Shown here: positions 8,454 through 17,516 of the stretch, piece by piece
How positions within the stretch are numbered: position 1 is the stretch's first letter
How the letters are laid out: each line of letters starts with the position of its first letter
Assembly (NCBI RefSeq): GCF_019733355.1
Contig: NZ_JAIHLQ010000003.1
Coordinates: 216,947 to 280,946 of the forward strand
Direction of reading: 5' to 3'
DNA length: 64,000 nucleotides
From: Pseudomonas baetica
GTDB taxonomy: Bacteria > Pseudomonadota > Gammaproteobacteria > Pseudomonadales > Pseudomonadaceae
The notes under the pieces: generated by a model
The model's input: only the letters and a program-made list of their open reading frames with translations
What the model was told of the DNA's origin: nothing
Database searches by the model: none
Translations under genes and position numbers: made by a program

Positions 8454-9875
8454 TTACTGAATGGCGACCGTCTCTGGCTGCCAACCACCGCCAAGGGCTT
8501 TGTAGATCGCGACAATGCCGCGATACAAATCGACTTCGGCCTGGGCCTGACTGTCTTCAGCATTCAGACGTTCACGTTGGGCGTCGAGCAGCACGAGGAA
8601 GTCCGTCGTGCCTTCGCGGTAACGAATCTCTGCCAGGTCAGCGGCCTTGCGGCTCGATTCACTCTGACGGATCAGCGAGATCAGGCGTTGCTGGCGTTTG
8701 CCGTAATCGCTGAACGCGTTTTCCGACTCTTCCAGTGCCAACAGCACTTGTTGCTCGTAGGTCGCCAAGGCGCCTTCGGCATCCGCATCGGCGCCGCGCA
8801 AGCGCGCTCGAACGCTGCCAAGGTCGAAGGCTGCCCAGGTAATGCTCGGGCCAAGTGCCCAGGCACTGGCCGCCGAAGAACCGATCTGCGAGCCGCGCCC
8901 GGCCGTCCAGCCGAGGAAACCGCTGAGGCTGACCCGTGGGAACAGGTCTGCTTTGGCCACGCCAATCCGCGCCGTGGCCGAGGCCAGTTTGCGTTCAGCA
9001 CTGAGGATGTCCGGGCGGCGTTGCAGCAGTTCGCCCGGGTTCCCGATTGGGAGGGCCTTGGCAATCGCTGGCAAGTCTTTTGGACTCAGATCGACGGTCA
9101 GCTTGTCCGGACGCTCACCCAAGAGGGTGGCGATACGGTTTTTCTGCCGAACCTGTTCCGCCTGCAGTTGCGGCACGCTGGCTTCAACCGAGGCCAGACG
9201 CGCATCGGCACGTTCGACATCGAGTTGATCGCCAACGCCGGCGTCACGCAGGCTGATGGTGATCTTGCGCGACGCCTGCTGGTTGTTCAGGTTGGCCACG
9301 GCGATCTTCTCCCGCAGTTGGGCGCCCCGCAGTTGACCGTAGGCGTCCACCAGTTCGGCAATCATGGTGACTTGCAGTTGGTAGAGATCGGCCTCGGCTG
9401 CCTGCTGGTCGGCGTCGCTGGCTTCCAGATTGCGCTGGATGCGACCGAACAAGTCCAGCTCCCAAGCCATGTCCAGACCCAGGTCATAGCGTTCGCTGCT
9501 GACCCGTTTGGTGGTCTGACCGGGAATCTGCCCCTTGGCCAGATCACTGCTGGCGCGGCTGGTAATGGTCGGCATTGCGTCGTTGCTGGCGTCGTCGCGA
9601 ATTGCTCGGGCGGCTTTCCAGCGGGCGAACGCCACACGCAGTTCTCGGTTGCCTTGCAGCGATTGGGTCACCAACTGGTTGAGGGTCGGATCGTCGAACT
9701 GCTGCCACCAGATGCCTTCGAACTTCGAACGGTCAAAATTCTTCTGACCGTTGGCGCCGTCGGTGGCGGTCGTGATGTTGGCCGCCTCCGTCGCCGGGGT
9801 CTTGTAGTCTGGACCGACGGCACAGGCGCTAAGCGCCAGCACCAGCAGACTCGGCAGGAAGACTTTCAGACTCAT
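8454..9875 (-). CDS. oprN: Outer-membrane efflux channel OprN
   Basis: A 473-residue outer-membrane factor lipoprotein: signal peptide with lipobox LALSAC (Cys near 18), then two TolC/OprM-type repeats. Segments such as WWQQFDDPTLNQLV, YDLGLDMAWELDLFGRI and AAFDLGSVRARLRGA match the OprN subgroup as I recall it. It forms the trimeric exit duct for the MexEF pump, moving fluoroquinolones, chloramphenicol, trimethoprim and some quorum-sensing precursors in P. aeruginosa; substrates here are inferred. The start overlaps the end of mexF (ATGA). It is the last gene of its operon, followed by a clear terminator. Confidence 0.93.
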   Translation of the reverse strand: MSLKVFLPSLLVLALSACAVGPDYKTPATEAANITTATDGANGQKNFDRSKFEGIWWQQFDDPTLNQLVTQSLQGNRELRVAFARWKAARAIRDDASNDAMPTITSRASSDLAKGQIPGQTTKRVSSERYDLGLDMAWELDLFGRIQRNLEASDADQQAAEADLYQLQVTMIAELVDAYGQLRGAQLREKIAVANLNNQQASRKITISLRDAGVGDQLDVERADARLASVEASVPQLQAEQVRQKNRIATLLGERPDKLTVDLSPKDLPAIAKALPIGNPGELLQRRPDILSAERKLASATARIGVAKADLFPRVSLSGFLGWTAGRGSQIGSSAASAWALGPSITWAAFDLGSVRARLRGADADAEGALATYEQQVLLALEESENAFSDYGKRQQRLISLIRQSESSRKAADLAEIRYREGTTDFLVLLDAQRERLNAEDSQAQAEVDLYRGIVAIYKALGGGWQPETVAIQ

Positions 9876-12800
9876 TGTTGCGCCTCCAGTTGCTTTTGAA
9901 GATTGTGCGCCTTGGCCGCTTTGCGGGCTTCGCCACGTTCGACAAAGTTGCGAATCAGTACGTAGAAGACTGGCGTCAGCAACAGACCGAAGAAGGTCAC
10001 CCCGAGCATCCCGGAGAACACCGCTACACCCATGGCGTGACGCATTTCGGCACCGGCACCGCTGGAGAACACCAGGGGCACTACACCCATGATGAACGCG
10101 AAGGAGGTCATCAGGATCGGCCGCAGACGCAGACGGCAGGCTTCCAGTACCGCCGCGAGCGGGTTGAGGCCTTCTTCCTGTTTATCCTTGGCGAATTCGA
10201 CGATCAGAATTGCGTTCTTACAGGCAAGTCCCACCAGTACGATCAAGCCGATCTGGGTGAAGATGTTGTTGTCACCGCCGGAGATGATCACACCGGTGAT
10301 GGCCGACAGCAGGGTCATCGGTACGATCAGAATCACCGCCAATGGCAGGCTCCAGCTTTCGTACTGAGCGGCGAGCACCAGGAACGCCAGCAGTACACAA
10401 AGCGGGAACACGAACAGCGCGGTGTTGCCGGACAGAATCTGCTGGTAGGTCAGGTCGGTCCATTCGTAGGTCATGCCGTTCGGAAGTTCATCCTTGAGCA
10501 GTTTCTCGATGGCTTTTTCCGCTTGGCCCGAGCTGTAGCCGGGAGCAGCTGCACCGTTGATTTCCGCAGTGATAAAACCGTTGTAGTGCATCACTCGATC
10601 GGGACCTGAGGTGTCGCTGACCTTGATGAAGGTCGCCAGCGGGATCATTTCGCCTTTGTTGTTACGCACTTTCAATTGGCCGATCTGATCGGACTCGAGG
10701 CGGAACTGCTGCTCGGCCTGAACGTTGACCTGATAGGTGCGCCCGAAGCGGTTGAAATCGTTGGCATACAGCGAGCCCAGGTAGATTTGCAGGGTGTCGA
10801 AGATGTCGCTGATCGCCACGCCGTGGGTCTTGGCTTTTTCGCGGTCGATGGCGGCATCGACCTGCGGTACGTTCACGGTGTAACTGGTGAACAAGCCCGC
10901 CAGTTCCGGCACGTTGTGGCTCTTGTTGATGATGTTCATGGTTTCTTTGTACAGCTCGTCGTAGCCGAGGTTGCCCCGGTCTTCGATTTGCAGACGGAAG
11001 CCACCAATGGTGCCCAGTCCTTGTACCGGCGGTGGCGGGAAGATCGCCATGTACGCTTCCTGAATGTTGGCGAACTGGCCGTTCAAGGCACCGGCAATCG
11101 CACCGGCGGACATGCTCGGGTCTTTACGTTCGTCGAACGGTTTGAGGGTCACGAACACGATGCCGGCGTTCGGGCTGTTGGTGAAGCCGTTGATCGACAG
11201 CCCCGGGAACGCTACGGCGCTTTCCACACCTGGCTGTTTCAGGGCCAGATCGGACATGCGCTTGATCACGTCTTCGGTACGATCCAGGCTCGCGGCGTCC
11301 GGCAGTTGCGCGAAGGCCACCAGGTATTGCTTGTCCTGGCCGGGTACGAACCCGGTCGGGGTGCTGGAGAAACCGAAGAAGGTCAGCACCATCAGGCCTG
11401 CGTACAGCAGCAGGGCGATGCCACTGCCACGGATGACCCGGCGCACGGTGCCGACGTAACCATGGCTGGCCTTTTCGAAGAAACGGTTGAATGGACGGAA
11501 CAACCAGCCACCGAAAATCTTGTCCAGCACCTTCGAGAAGCGGTCCTTCGGCGCGTCATGACTTTTCAGCAACACCGCAGCCAGTGCCGGCGACAGGGTC
11601 AGCGAGTTGAACGCCGAGATCACGGTCGAGATTGCAATGGTCAACGCGAACTGCTTGTAGAACTGCCCGGTGAGACCGGAGATAAACGCCGCCGGAACAA
11701 ACACCGCACACAGCACCAATGCCGTGGCAATGATCGGCCCGGTCACTTCACGCATGGCGCGCTTGGTGGCTTCGACCGGCGTCAATCCGAGTTCGATGTT
11801 CCGCTCGACGTTCTCCACCACCACGATGGCGTCGTCCACCACGATACCGATGGCCAGCACCAGGCCGAACAGCGACAGGGCGTTGAGCGAGAAACCGAAG
11901 AGGTGCATGACCGCAAACGTACCGATCAACGATACCGGCACCGCCACCAATGGAATGATCGAGGCACGCCAGGTCTGCAGGAACAGAATCACCACCAGAA
12001 CCACGAGGATCAGCGCTTCGAAAAGGGTGTGAACCACTGCTTCGATCGAGCCACGCACGAAGATCGTCGGGTCATAGACGATGCTGTAATCCATGCCCTG
12101 CGGGAAGCCTTTCTTGAGCTCGTCCATCTTCGCCCGAACTTCGTTCGAGATGTCGATGGCGTTGGAACCTGGGCGCTGGAAGATCGGGATCGCTACGGCC
12201 GGCTGATTGTTCAGCAACGAACGCAAGGCATATTGACTGGAGCCCAGCTCTACGCGGGCAATGTCTTTGAGGCGGGTGATTTCACCGTCATCGCCTGCGC
12301 GAATGATGATGTTCTCGAACTCTTCCTCGGTGACCAGACGGCCCTGGGTGTTGATCGACAGCTGGAAGCTCTGAGCATTCGGGGCAGGGGGGGCGCCCAG
12401 TTGGCCGGCAGCGACCTGACGGTTCTGCTCACGAATCGCGGTGACGACATCGGTGGCCGTCAGATTGCGCGAAGCGGTCTTGTTCGGATCGAGCCAGACC
12501 CGCAGCGAGTAGTCGCCCATGCCGAACAGTTGCACGTCACCGACACCGCCCAGACGAGCGAGCTCATCCTTGATATTGAGGATGGCGTAGTTGGACAGGT
12601 AGAGCATGTCGTAGCGCTTGTCCGGCGAGGTCAAGTGCACAACCATGGTCAGGTCGGGCGAGGCCTTGTCGACGGTGATACCGATGCGCGTCACTTCCTC
12701 GGGAAGTTTTGGCTCGGTGCGGGTCACCCGGTTTTGTACCTGCACCTGCGCGTTGTCCAGGTCAGTGCCCAAAGCGAAGGTGATGGTCAGGGTGATCTTG

Positions 12801-13063
12801 CCGTCAGCGGTCGATTGCGAGGACATGTACAGCATGTTCTCTACACCGGTAATGGCCTGCTCCAACGGAGCTGCCACGGTTTCACCGATGACTTTAGGGT
12901 TGGCGCCGGGGAAGTTGGCCCGTACCACGACGGTCGGCGGGACCACTTCCGGGTATTCACTGATCGGTAATTGAAACAGCGAGATCGCACCGGCGATCAG
13001 GATCAACAGCGACAGCACCGCTGCGAAGATCGGCCGTGAAATGAAGAATTGGGAAAAATTCAT
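9872..13063 (-). CDS. mexF: RND multidrug efflux transporter MexF
   Basis: A 1063-residue HAE1-type RND pump. It begins MNFSQFFISRPIFAAVLSLL, has the twelve-helix plan with two large periplasmic loops, and the proton-relay Asp pair in GIVVDDAIVVVENVERN (TM4, near residue 408). The TM10-region segment KNAILIVEFAKD carries the partner Lys. Sequence and length agree with MexF rather than MexB. It lies 15 bases after mexE and overlaps oprN by four bases. No mexT or mexS homologue lies in the window, so the usual LysR activator must be elsewhere or absent. Confidence 0.95.
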   Translation of the reverse strand: MNFSQFFISRPIFAAVLSLLILIAGAISLFQLPISEYPEVVPPTVVVRANFPGANPKVIGETVAAPLEQAITGVENMLYMSSQSTADGKITLTITFALGTDLDNAQVQVQNRVTRTEPKLPEEVTRIGITVDKASPDLTMVVHLTSPDKRYDMLYLSNYAILNIKDELARLGGVGDVQLFGMGDYSLRVWLDPNKTASRNLTATDVVTAIREQNRQVAAGQLGAPPAPNAQSFQLSINTQGRLVTEEEFENIIIRAGDDGEITRLKDIARVELGSSQYALRSLLNNQPAVAIPIFQRPGSNAIDISNEVRAKMDELKKGFPQGMDYSIVYDPTIFVRGSIEAVVHTLFEALILVVLVVILFLQTWRASIIPLVAVPVSLIGTFAVMHLFGFSLNALSLFGLVLAIGIVVDDAIVVVENVERNIELGLTPVEATKRAMREVTGPIIATALVLCAVFVPAAFISGLTGQFYKQFALTIAISTVISAFNSLTLSPALAAVLLKSHDAPKDRFSKVLDKIFGGWLFRPFNRFFEKASHGYVGTVRRVIRGSGIALLLYAGLMVLTFFGFSSTPTGFVPGQDKQYLVAFAQLPDAASLDRTEDVIKRMSDLALKQPGVESAVAFPGLSINGFTNSPNAGIVFVTLKPFDERKDPSMSAGAIAGALNGQFANIQEAYMAIFPPPPVQGLGTIGGFRLQIEDRGNLGYDELYKETMNIINKSHNVPELAGLFTSYTVNVPQVDAAIDREKAKTHGVAISDIFDTLQIYLGSLYANDFNRFGRTYQVNVQAEQQFRLESDQIGQLKVRNNKGEMIPLATFIKVSDTSGPDRVMHYNGFITAEINGAAAPGYSSGQAEKAIEKLLKDELPNGMTYEWTDLTYQQILSGNTALFVFPLCVLLAFLVLAAQYESWSLPLAVILIVPMTLLSAITGVIISGGDNNIFTQIGLIVLVGLACKNAILIVEFAKDKQEEGLNPLAAVLEACRLRLRPILMTSFAFIMGVVPLVFSSGAGAEMRHAMGVAVFSGMLGVTFFGLLLTPVFYVLIRNFVERGEARKAAKAHNLQKQLEAQQ

Positions 13064-13078
13064 CGGAGTTGTCGTCCC

Positions 13079-14332
13079 TTAACCGCGTGGGGTCGTAGCA
13101 GCCAGCTTCGCAACCGAACCGGACGCACCTTTGGCAGGGGCGACTTTAGGCGGGTTGTTGGCTTCCAGCGCTTGACGTTGTTGAGCGAGTGCCGCGATGG
13201 TTTGTTCGCTGGCCATCGGCACCACTTCAGGGGTAACCGGTGAACCAGGGCGTACCCGTTGCAAGCCCTTGACGATGATCGTGTCGTCCTTGTTCAGACC
13301 GGTACGGACGATGCGCAGGCCTTCGATCTTCGGACCGAGTTCGACGGCGCGATAAACGGTGTTGTTGTCCGCGTCCATGACCAGTACGAACTTCTTGCCC
13401 AGGTCGGTGCCCACCGCTTCATCGTTGATCAGCATGGCGTCGTAGGTGCCGCTGCCGACCAGTTTCAGGCGTGCGTACAGCCCCGGGGTATAGAGGCCGT
13501 CGCTGTTGTCGAACACTGCGCGACCACGGATGGTGCCGGTCTTGGGGTTGACCTGGTTGTCGACGAAGTTCATGTGGCCCAGGTGCGGGTTGCCGTCTTC
13601 ATTGGACAGGCCCATATACACCGGGGTGCCGGCTCCGCGCTGACCCTGGCGGGCGAGTTGGGTGTATTTGAGGAATACGCGCTCGTCGGCGTCGAAGTAG
13701 GCGTAGACCTTGTCGGTGGAGACCACGCTGGTCAGTGGCGTGACGTCGGCGGTCACCAGGTTGCCGGCGGTGATCTCGGCACGGCTGACGCGGCCGCTGA
13801 TCGGCGAAGTGACGCGGGTGAAGCTCAGGTTCAGTTTGGCCAGATCCAGTTGCGCTTGCAGCGCACCGACGGCGGCGCGGGATTCTTTTGCAGCGCTGGT
13901 ACGCGAATCAGCCAACTCGGCGGAGATGGCATTGCTGGTACGCAGGCGCTCGCCACGAGCCGCCTCGTTTTCACTGCGGGTGGCGTTGGCGCGGGATTGG
14001 GCTACCAGTGCTTCGAGGCGGCGAACCTCAGCCTGGAATGGGCGCGGGTCGATCTGGAACAGCAGGTCGCCTTTCTTGACCAGCGCACCTTCGGTGAAGG
14101 CGACGTCGTCGATCTGGCCGGAGACCCGTGGACGGATTTCAACGGTTTGCGGCGCTTCTAGGCGCCCGGTGAATTCATCCCACTCGTTGACCGGTTGTTC
14201 CAGCACCTTGGCCACGCTGACTTTCGCAGCAGGCGCGGTGGCGGCAGTCTCCGGAGTCTTGCCGCAAGCGCTCATCACCAGCACGGCCAACATGGCCAAG
14301 GGGAAGCGCAAATGTTTGAGTGACTGTTCCAT
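13079..14332 (-). CDS. mexE: RND periplasmic adaptor MexE
   Basis: A 417-residue membrane-fusion lipoprotein starting MEQSLKHLRFPLAML with lipobox VLVMSAC (Cys near 24). The order is lipoyl half EIRPRVSGQIDDVAF, coiled-coil hairpin (about 95-165), second lipoyl half RVTSPISGRVSRAEI, then beta-barrel and membrane-proximal domains. The start at 14332 is chosen because the 42 codons upstream look non-coding and the lipoprotein signal begins here. It is the first gene of the mexEF-oprN operon and assembles MexF with OprN across the periplasm. Confidence 0.95.
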   Translation of the reverse strand: MEQSLKHLRFPLAMLAVLVMSACGKTPETAATAPAAKVSVAKVLEQPVNEWDEFTGRLEAPQTVEIRPRVSGQIDDVAFTEGALVKKGDLLFQIDPRPFQAEVRRLEALVAQSRANATRSENEAARGERLRTSNAISAELADSRTSAAKESRAAVGALQAQLDLAKLNLSFTRVTSPISGRVSRAEITAGNLVTADVTPLTSVVSTDKVYAYFDADERVFLKYTQLARQGQRGAGTPVYMGLSNEDGNPHLGHMNFVDNQVNPKTGTIRGRAVFDNSDGLYTPGLYARLKLVGSGTYDAMLINDEAVGTDLGKKFVLVMDADNNTVYRAVELGPKIEGLRIVRTGLNKDDTIIVKGLQRVRPGSPVTPEVVPMASEQTIAALAQQRQALEANNPPKVAPAKGASGSVAKLAATTPRG

Positions 14333-14565
14333 GGATGCATCCGCCAATGTATTGAAGATGGGCGGATGATGCTGGGCGGGGTGGGATGGCACGAATCGAA
14401 TGAAGCAAAGGTAACTATCATTCGGAATGATATAAGGCCCGCGTGAGCCCTCTAGCATGCACCTTTCGTTAGGTGGCTATCAATCTCGCGGATGGCAATT
14501 TTTCCTTGCCTGGGCTGCAACGAGCGAATCAGAGGCTGAGGCTGAGCGGCGTGGATTATGTGGCG

Positions 14566-14599
14566 ATTAAAAAGATGAACCCGCCAGAGCGGCGGGTTC
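14566..14599 (-). terminator. Terminator of the M20 peptidase gene
   Basis: A perfect 9-bp stem (GAACCCGCC 14577-14585, GGCGGGTTC 14591-14599) with a 5-nt loop, 11 bases beyond the peptidase stop. On the minus strand it is followed by TCTTTTTAAT, a good U-tract. Confidence 0.85.
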
Positions 14600-14609
14600 G
14601 AAATTGCAA

Positions 14610-16349
14610 TCAGAGTGTCGGCAACTGACCGATGCGGCCAATCATTTCCGTGACGATTTGCAGATCCAGTTGGAATTGATCCACGGTCTTGAACTCGCCA
14701 TCGGTGTGACCGGTGTACTTGACGTCTGGCCGCGCCAGACCGAACTGCACGCCGTTGGGCAACTCATGCACCGAGGTCGCCCCCGCTGAAGTGCCGAACT
14801 CGTGTTTCATGCCCAGGTTCTCAGTCGCCACTGCCAACAGTGCCTTGACCCATTCACCTTCGGGATTGCGGTACATCGGTTCGGCGACCGAATAGTCGAA
14901 GGTAACGGCAACGTGGCTGTTTTTGCTCCAGGCCGCCAGTTTCTCAGCGATTTCGGCCTTGAGTTTCTCGGGTGATTTGCCCTTTGGAACCCGCAGGTTG
15001 ACCGCAAGCTTGAAGGTGTTGTCATCCATCGCGACATAGGTCAGCGACGTGGTCAGCGGGCCCATGAAGGCGTCGGAGAAGCCAACACCGAGTTTGTTGC
15101 CCAGGTAATCCAGCCCCCAGTTGTCAGCCGCGTAGCGCGCAGCATCGGTGATGTGGTTGTGCTTGAGCGCGACCTTGCCATCAAGGCTGTTGATGAAGTC
15201 GAGCATGCGCGCCACCGGATTGACCCCGGACTCGGGTTCGGAGGAGTGCGCAGACCCCCCGGTGACCGTCAGTTTGACGTCTTTGCCGTCGACCTTGGTG
15301 CTGATCTGGAAATCGCCGCCATTGCGTTTGGCGTATTCGGCGCCGGCCTTTTGCAGGCTGGCAGCCAGCGCTGCGGGTTGGTCAGTGACCAGTGTGGCAA
15401 CCGACACCGATGGAATCTGGTTGGTCGCCAGGCCTCCCGTCATCGAGATGATCTGCGCGCCTTTGCCCTCGGCCTTACGCTTGGCAAAGTTGGCCATGAC
15501 CGTGCCGTAACCTTTCTCGGCAATCACCACCGGATAACCGCCATCCAGCGCCAGGTTGTACTTAGGCGTTGGATTGCGTTCGAAGTAGTAGGGGATCGCG
15601 TCGCCAGTGGTTTCTTCGGTGGTGTCCACCAACAACTTGAAATTGCGCGCCAGTGGCAGCTTTTCTTCCTTGATCACCTTCATCGCGTAGAGCGTGACGA
15701 CGATGCCGTTCTTGTCATCTTCGGTGCCGCGGCCATACATGCGGTCACCGATCAGGGTGATCTTGAATGGATCAAGACGGGTGCCGTCCTTCAGTACCCA
15801 GTTCTCCGGCGTCACGGGCACTACGTCAGCATGGGCATGAATGCCGACGACTTCATCGCCGGTGCCTTCAAGGGAAATCTCAAAAACACGGTTGTCGATG
15901 TTGCGAAAGTTCAGGTTGAAAGACTGGGCGAGGCTCTTGATCTTTTCGCCGATCTTGATGAATGCCGGGTTGTCATGCTGGGCAACGCCGTCCTTGCGAA
16001 AGGTCGGGATTTGGACCAGTTCGCGCAGCGTCTCGGTGGCTGCCGCGCTGTATTTCACGCGGGCATAGAGGCCGAGCAGGCGATAGATCTCGTTCTGTTG
16101 TTCAGCTGTCAGGCTTTTGTTGTCCAGAAACGCGCCGATGGCCGGGCCGATGTCGGCCGTTTTGGCCAGGTCGCTCTTGGCCAGGTCACCGAGGAACTGG
16201 CGGAAATTCGTGACCGAACCGGCGCTGAAGGTCTTGAGGATTTCAGCGCTCTGTGGCGCGGTGATGTTGGCCTGAGCCGGCCCTGTGAACAACGACAGCG
16301 AGGCCAGCATCAGCGAGGTTGCGGCCAGGTTCTTGAGGGGGAAATTCAT
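14610..16349 (-). CDS. Secreted M20-family metallopeptidase (dipeptidase type)
   Basis: About 579 residues. The start at 16349 gives MNFPLKNLAATSLML...AQA, a clean Sec signal peptide; an ATG 12 bases upstream sits directly on the AAAGGA motif and is less likely. Zinc-peptidase motifs are HAHADVVP (metal-binding His and catalytic Asp), GRGTEDDKNG (bridging Asp) and TTEETTGD (catalytic Glu-Glu). The lid domain contains SGGSAHSSEPESG-like and NLRVPKG elements, and a late His is in YTGHTDGE. It would hydrolyse small peptides in the periplasm. It is longer than typical dipeptidases, with an extra N-terminal helical region of about 100 residues. Transcribed alone, with its own terminator. Confidence 0.88.
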   Translation of the reverse strand: MNFPLKNLAATSLMLASLSLFTGPAQANITAPQSAEILKTFSAGSVTNFRQFLGDLAKSDLAKTADIGPAIGAFLDNKSLTAEQQNEIYRLLGLYARVKYSAAATETLRELVQIPTFRKDGVAQHDNPAFIKIGEKIKSLAQSFNLNFRNIDNRVFEISLEGTGDEVVGIHAHADVVPVTPENWVLKDGTRLDPFKITLIGDRMYGRGTEDDKNGIVVTLYAMKVIKEEKLPLARNFKLLVDTTEETTGDAIPYYFERNPTPKYNLALDGGYPVVIAEKGYGTVMANFAKRKAEGKGAQIISMTGGLATNQIPSVSVATLVTDQPAALAASLQKAGAEYAKRNGGDFQISTKVDGKDVKLTVTGGSAHSSEPESGVNPVARMLDFINSLDGKVALKHNHITDAARYAADNWGLDYLGNKLGVGFSDAFMGPLTTSLTYVAMDDNTFKLAVNLRVPKGKSPEKLKAEIAEKLAAWSKNSHVAVTFDYSVAEPMYRNPEGEWVKALLAVATENLGMKHEFGTSAGATSVHELPNGVQFGLARPDVKYTGHTDGEFKTVDQFQLDLQIVTEMIGRIGQLPTL

Positions 16350-16544
16350 GACTCGGGGCATTCCTTTGCAGGGCAGTTGATAAGACGTGTCTCAGCGCTG
16401 AGACACATGCACTTACAAACTAACACTGCAGCGGACAGGCACGGGAGTCCTGAAACGGGATCTGTCGCACAGAACGGTTAAAACGACGCACAAGCGAAAG
16501 AGCGCACTTAATGAGCCAACAGGCTTCAACTGTCGTTGCGCCGT

Positions 16545-17516
16545 TCACCTCGCAAGAGGCTGTACCTGCGCCTGAAGTTGGCCGCTGACAATGGATATTT
16601 CTTTGAATTGGTCGCGGTCGCGCAGAACGAACAAAGCGTCCATGCCGCGGGCCTGTGCCAAGCGTGGACCTTCGATTTCGCCCAGAACCATCAGTGCCGT
16701 CGCCCAGGCGTCGGCAAGCATGCACGATGATGCTGTCACAGTGACGGACGCGAGCGAGTTGGCCAAGGGGGCGTCGGTCGCCGGGTTCATGGTGTGTGCG
16801 TAGGATTGACCCCTTACGTCGACCCAGTGTCGATAGTCACCGGACGTGGCGATGGCACAGTCGCTGAGTTCCATCACCCCCATGACTTCGCGCACACCGC
16901 GACAGGGTTTCTCGATGGCTACGACCCAGGGTTGAGCATCAGGTTTGACGCCCCGGGCGCGCATTTCGCCGTCGATGCCGACCAGATAGCAGGTGATGCC
17001 GAAGCCCTCCAGGCAACGAGCCAATTCATCGACCCCGAAGCCTTTGGCGATGCCGTTCAAATCAAGATTCAGCGGCGCACGTTTGCGTACTTGATTGCGT
17101 TGCGGGTCAACCTCTAGCGCTTTGCTGGCGGACATTCGAGGTTTCGGCGAGTCGGTCCCGAGCATCTGTTCGGTGATCGAGGGTTCGTCGGGGCCGAATC
17201 CCCAGGCCTGCACCAGATCACCTACGGCGATATCGAAGGCGCCATTGGACTGTTGACTGACCCGCAGCGCGGCGGCCAACACCGTGGTCAGCTCTTGGGG
17301 CACCGATAGCCATTGCTGCTCGGGAGCGGCATTGAGGCGATTTAGATCGGAATCGGCCTTCCAGGTCGACATTTGCTGATCGACCTGATGCACCGCGTGG
17401 GCGAGGCCCAGACCGATCTTGTCGCTATCGATCCCGGGCTCGGCATAGAACAGGGCCGTGTAACGGGTGCCCATGGTCTCGCCGTTCAAACGGTAGCGTT
17501 GCGCATCAGTAGACAT
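16545..17516 (-). CDS. apbE: ApbE-family FAD:protein FMN transferase
   Basis: About 323 residues with the ApbE fold: N-terminal ETMGTRYTALFY, the Asp/Asn flavin site LNLDLNGIAKGFGVDELA, the GDYRHW motif, and TMNPATDAPLANSLASVTV followed by ADAWATALMVLG near the C terminus. These enzymes move FMN from FAD onto a Ser/Thr of a target protein. The ATG at 17516 overlaps the previous gene by 11 bases. There is no signal peptide or lipobox, unlike many periplasmic ApbE proteins. The likely substrate is the secreted DUF2271 protein of the same operon, which carries an SGAS motif; the compartment mismatch is discussed as a finding. Confidence 0.88.
   Translation of the reverse strand: MSTDAQRYRLNGETMGTRYTALFYAEPGIDSDKIGLGLAHAVHQVDQQMSTWKADSDLNRLNAAPEQQWLSVPQELTTVLAAALRVSQQSNGAFDIAVGDLVQAWGFGPDEPSITEQMLGTDSPKPRMSASKALEVDPQRNQVRKRAPLNLDLNGIAKGFGVDELARCLEGFGITCYLVGIDGEMRARGVKPDAQPWVVAIEKPCRGVREVMGVMELSDCAIATSGDYRHWVDVRGQSYAHTMNPATDAPLANSLASVTVTASSCMLADAWATALMVLGEIEGPRLAQARGMDALFVLRDRDQFKEISIVSGQLQAQVQPLAR

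Noticed and set aside
8577..9899. A 440-codon plus-strand open frame
   Set aside because: Antisense to oprN; no recognisable domain.
10676..12970. A 764-codon open frame on the plus strand
   Set aside because: It is antisense to mexF, has no family-like sequence or ribosome site, and such long shadows are common opposite high-GC genes.
14479..14504. ATCA-N5-GCGGAT-N4-ATTTT, resembling a MexT site upstream of mexE
   Set aside because: It is on the strand opposite to mexE and misses several consensus bases, so it is probably chance.
15153..16481. A 442-codon plus-strand open frame
   Set aside because: Shadow of the M20 peptidase gene; His/Arg/Gly-rich low-complexity translation typical of antisense frames.
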